Assembly: GCA_001310555.1 (NCBI GenBank)
Contig: BAXO01000074.1
Coordinates: 1 to 27,206, forward strand
Direction of reading: 5' to 3'
Length of the DNA stretch: 27,206 bases
From: Bacillus sp. JCM 19058
GTDB lineage: Bacteria > Bacillota > Bacilli > Bacillales_H > Bacillaceae_D
The notes beneath the pieces were generated by a model. That model did no database searches. It was not told the origin of the DNA and worked only from the letters and a program-made list of their open reading frames with translations. A program made the position numbers and the translations under genes. How positions within the stretch are numbered: the stretch's first letter is position 1; every line of letters begins with the position of its first letter. Below, in pieces: positions 25,116-27,206 of this stretch.

Positions 25116-25999
25116 TCATTCCGTCACAATGTAGTCAACCGGTGCATAATTTTTGCTGTCTCGGAAGCTGCCAGCAGAAACGCCGACAACTTTTTTTAAA
25201 AACCTTGTTAAAATAATTTCCACTCGTAAAACCGACGTCTTGGGCAATTTCATCCATTGTTTTATTCGTATCGCGTAGCAGGTGAACCGCTTTTCTAATA
25301 CGCAGATTAGTTAAATATTGAATCGGGGTTGTATGCAACTGGTGCTTAAACTGCTTTATTAATGCATATTTGGAGATTCGGCAATGCTCGGCAATCTCCT
25401 CTAATGAAAGCGGCTTGTAATATAAGTTCTCCATATAGTGTATCGCGCTAGTGATCCCCACGGATGTTTTTGTCGGCTTCGAGTAATGCTTCAAAAAGCG
25501 CCAGCACTCCATCAAAAATTTATAGCACCAAGCGGATGCATAATAGCTATCTTTAATTTTTTTCTAAGCGTGTTTCATCATAGATCGAAATCAGCACGCG
25601 GATGAGCTCTGAGTTTGGAGGTATCTCAAAAACAGAAATGCCCTTTTGTGATACGTATTCCCAAATTCTCGTTGCCTCCCGCCCGTACATCGTTATATAA
25701 ATAAATTCCCAAGGAACGTCTCCACCAGGAAAATAGTAGCGATGATTACTCGGTAAACGAACGAGAAAAGCTTGGTTTTCTCTTATCTCAAATCGCTTCC
25801 CTTCTAGTTCCAACATTCCCATACCTGATAGCGTGTATTGAAAGACGATCGATCCTTCTTCGTTCCGAAGATTCCCATCCCAATCGTAATCAAGATTGTC
25901 ACGTGATTCCCAACCAACATTCCAAAGGTTGGCTATACTTTCAGTAGAATTTTCCTGGAACCGAAAGCCGTAAGAGGCCATTTTTTCTTTCGAAATCAT
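25116..25999 (-). CDS. AraC family transcriptional regulator (MsmR/MelR-like), two frameshifts
   Basis: About 293 residues after correction. The N-terminal half is an AraC-type cupin ligand-binding domain (SIVFQYTLSGMGMLELEGKR, LVRLPSNHRYYFPG, PWEFIYITMYG). The C-terminal half has the two helix-turn-helix units, LSLEEIAEHCRISKYALIKQ and MDEIAQDVGFTSGNYFNKVF. Breaks lie in two A7 runs (T7 at 25557-25563 and at 25191-25197). Removing one base at each gives RLEKIKDSYYAS and FKKVVGVSAGSFRDSKN, ending at TGA 25116. ATG 25999 has GGAGAG upstream. It lies directly upstream of melA on the same strand, so it is the likely sugar-responsive activator of melA. Confidence 0.88.
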
Positions 26000-26162
26000 T
26001 GCAGCTCTCCTTCAAATCGTTTTATCCTAGTATACATGATTTGCTCGATACCCTTGTCATGATCCGAAACAAGCGAATCTTCATGTATTATATACAAATA
26101 TCGACAATTTTATTAATTCAAAAACTTAGACTCAAATTATGGGACATTTTGACGTTATAAGG
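26000..26162. other. upstream region of the AraC-type regulator gene
   Basis: This stretch lies between the AraC-type gene start and the terminator following the DeoR-type gene. On the minus strand it contains -10-like TATAAT and TATACT sequences, but neither has a convincing -35 partner. No gene is seen. Confidence 0.35.
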
Positions 26163-26201
26163 AGAAAGGAAAGAGGAGCATGCCGGTATTGGACACGCTC
26201 C
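26163..26201 (-). terminator. terminator of the DeoR-type gene
   Basis: On the minus strand GGAGCGTG pairs with CATGCTCC (one G-T pair) across an 11-nt loop, followed by a pyrimidine tract TCTTTCCTTTCTCC. It lies about 80 nt after the stop at 26284. Confidence 0.6.
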
Positions 26202-26283
26202 CCTAGATTTTATTAGCCGTTGTTTGGCTTTAGTACGGTATTCGGAGTTTGAGTTGCAAACGGTAAACCGTATTTCGACGTCT

Positions 26284-27072
26284 CTAAAGCTCTGCCTTCA
26301 TCCATGTTACGCCTGTTTGTTCCAGCGAAGGCAGCCACGAAGCAGGTGGGTGCCTGTCACTAACAATGGCATCGACCATCTTAAGCGGGGCAATCGTACT
26401 AAACGAATGTACACCGATCTTACTTTGATCCGCCAACACAATAACCTCTTTTGCATGAGAAATGACGATTTTAGAAATCGTCGATTCATTTAAATCGTAA
26501 TCGCTAATCCCTGTTTGCACCGAAATACCGCCAACCGAAAGGAATGCTTTGTCTACATAGAAATTCTTAAGCATTTCTTCACTCAAATGACCGCTAATTG
26601 ACTGTTGTTCTGGAGAAATTTCACCACCTAAAATTATCAGCTTTCCTTGAAACAGCGCTTGTGCCAAAGATTCTTTAAGCAAATTAGCTGCTGATAAGGA
26701 ATTCGTAATTATCGTCAGCCTTTTTTTCGCTTCGATCATTCGCGCACACTCGAGCACTGTCGTCCCCGTATCTAAAAAGATGGTATCTCCATCTTCAATC
26801 AATAACGAAGCGCGCTTTCCGATCGCAATTTTCTGCTCGTGATTCATAATTTGTCGCTGTTGATAGGGAGGCTCTCCGCCACGATAAGAGCTCTTAATGG
26901 CTCCTCCGTATACCCTTTTAAGCTTCTCGGTTTTTACGAGCGCCTCAAGGTCACGGCGAATCGTTTCGTTAGATACTTGCAGCTTTTCAGCCAATGCAAC
27001 AACATGCACTTTCCCGTGAGTATCTAGTTCTTCCAGGATGAGCTTTTTCCTTTCCTCAGATAAAAGTGACAC
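26284..27072 (-). CDS. DeoR/GlpR family transcriptional regulator
   Basis: Intact 262-residue sugar-metabolism repressor. The N-terminal HTH reads LSEERKKLILEELDTHGKVH and VSNETIRRDLEAL, followed by the DeoR sensor domain with IFLDTGTTVLECARMI, TIITNSLSAANLL, KAFLSVGGISVQTGISDYD and VIVLADQSKIG. These phosphosugar-binding motifs are standard. I choose GTG 27072 because GGGGGA lies seven bases upstream; the ATG at 27108 has no ribosome site and adds non-conserved residues. No obvious target gene lies downstream on the same strand, and its partner operon may begin beyond the right edge of the window. Confidence 0.9.
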   Translation of the reverse strand: MSLLSEERKKLILEELDTHGKVHVVALAEKLQVSNETIRRDLEALVKTEKLKRVYGGAIKSSYRGGEPPYQQRQIMNHEQKIAIGKRASLLIEDGDTIFLDTGTTVLECARMIEAKKRLTIITNSLSAANLLKESLAQALFQGKLIILGGEISPEQQSISGHLSEEMLKNFYVDKAFLSVGGISVQTGISDYDLNESTISKIVISHAKEVIVLADQSKIGVHSFSTIAPLKMVDAIVSDRHPPASWLPSLEQTGVTWMKAEL

Positions 27073-27206
27073 TGACAGTCCCCCAATACTGTTCCAATAC
27101 TCCTTCATTTGATAGAGTCAATTTCATAAATGCCTATTTCAGAAATAAATGCGAAGATCATTAGCCGACATACACAGAATTGTTCGCTATTTTAAATGGC
27201 CATTGT
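27073..27206. other. right-edge leader of the DeoR-type gene
   Basis: This would contain the promoter of the DeoR-type gene. A TTGACT at about 27118-27123 (minus strand) is a possible -35 box with no good -10 behind it. Nothing else is recognised. Confidence 0.3.

Noticed and set aside
1..27206. The word ATGGCCATTG occurs at both ends of the window.
   Set aside because: Ten bases containing the palindrome TGGCCA is too short to support a terminal repeat, attachment site or circular overlap.

Overview
The window looks like chromosomal DNA of a Bacillaceae member, possibly an alkaliphilic or environmental Bacillus relative such as the Shouchella/Alkalihalobacillus group. The evidence is strong GGAGG-type ribosome binding sites, GTG/TTG starts, a YesN/YesM-type two-component system, a citR-citA pair arranged as in Bacillus subtilis, and an IS231-like transposase remnant. 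The genus is inference. I saw no rRNA, tRNA, CRISPR array or phage genes.

The main technical point is that most multi-domain genes are interrupted by single-base indels, usually in homopolymers, yet each reads through as a full-length, well-conserved protein once one base is added or removed. About twenty such events occur alongside intact genes. This looks more like an unpolished assembly than gene decay. I therefore annotate these genes as whole CDSs over their reconstructed span and name the break points. Only genuinely truncated remnants are called pseudogenes.

Layout. (1) 1-330: part of an IS231/IS4 transposase running off the left edge. (2) 379-6593, minus strand: a LacI-regulated carbohydrate locus. 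Its genes are a LacI regulator, a small unknown protein, a DUF1868 2H-phosphoesterase, a sugar isomerase/epimerase, a Gfo/Idh/MocA oxidoreductase and an ABC solute-binding lipoprotein without permeases. Three identical TGACATCGGTGTCA-type palindromes and one near copy lie in it, two of them just downstream of a good promoter. (3) 6685-9217, minus strand, visibly AT-rich: Nudix remnants, a nucleotidyltransferase, an S66 (MccF/LD-carboxypeptidase) protein with no canonical start codon, and an unidentified remnant. (4) 9211-18112, minus strand, richer in G+C: an apparent operon of a secreted beta-propeller glycosidase-like protein, a YesN-type response regulator, a YesM-type histidine kinase, solute-binding protein, two permeases and an FAD-dependent oxidoreductase, closed by a clear terminator. 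(5) 18301-20056, plus strand: a multicopper oxidase with an operator-like promoter region and its own terminator. (6) 20286-23209: a CGNR zinc-finger remnant, a MOSC-domain protein, and divergent citR/citA. (7) 23362-27072, minus strand: a GH4 alpha-galactosidase (melA-type), an AraC-family regulator and a DeoR-family regulator.

How it fits together. Regions 2, 4 and 7 are carbohydrate acquisition modules. In region 4 an extracellular enzyme would release an oligosaccharide, the sensor kinase/AraC-type regulator pair would respond to it, the ABC importer would take it up, and an FAD enzyme would act on it inside the cell. The ATPase is missing, as is usual when a shared MsmX-type ATPase is used. 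In region 2 a cyclic-phosphodiesterase-like protein sits with an isomerase and a dehydrogenase, which raises the possibility of a phosphodiester or cyclic-phosphate sugar/polyol substrate.
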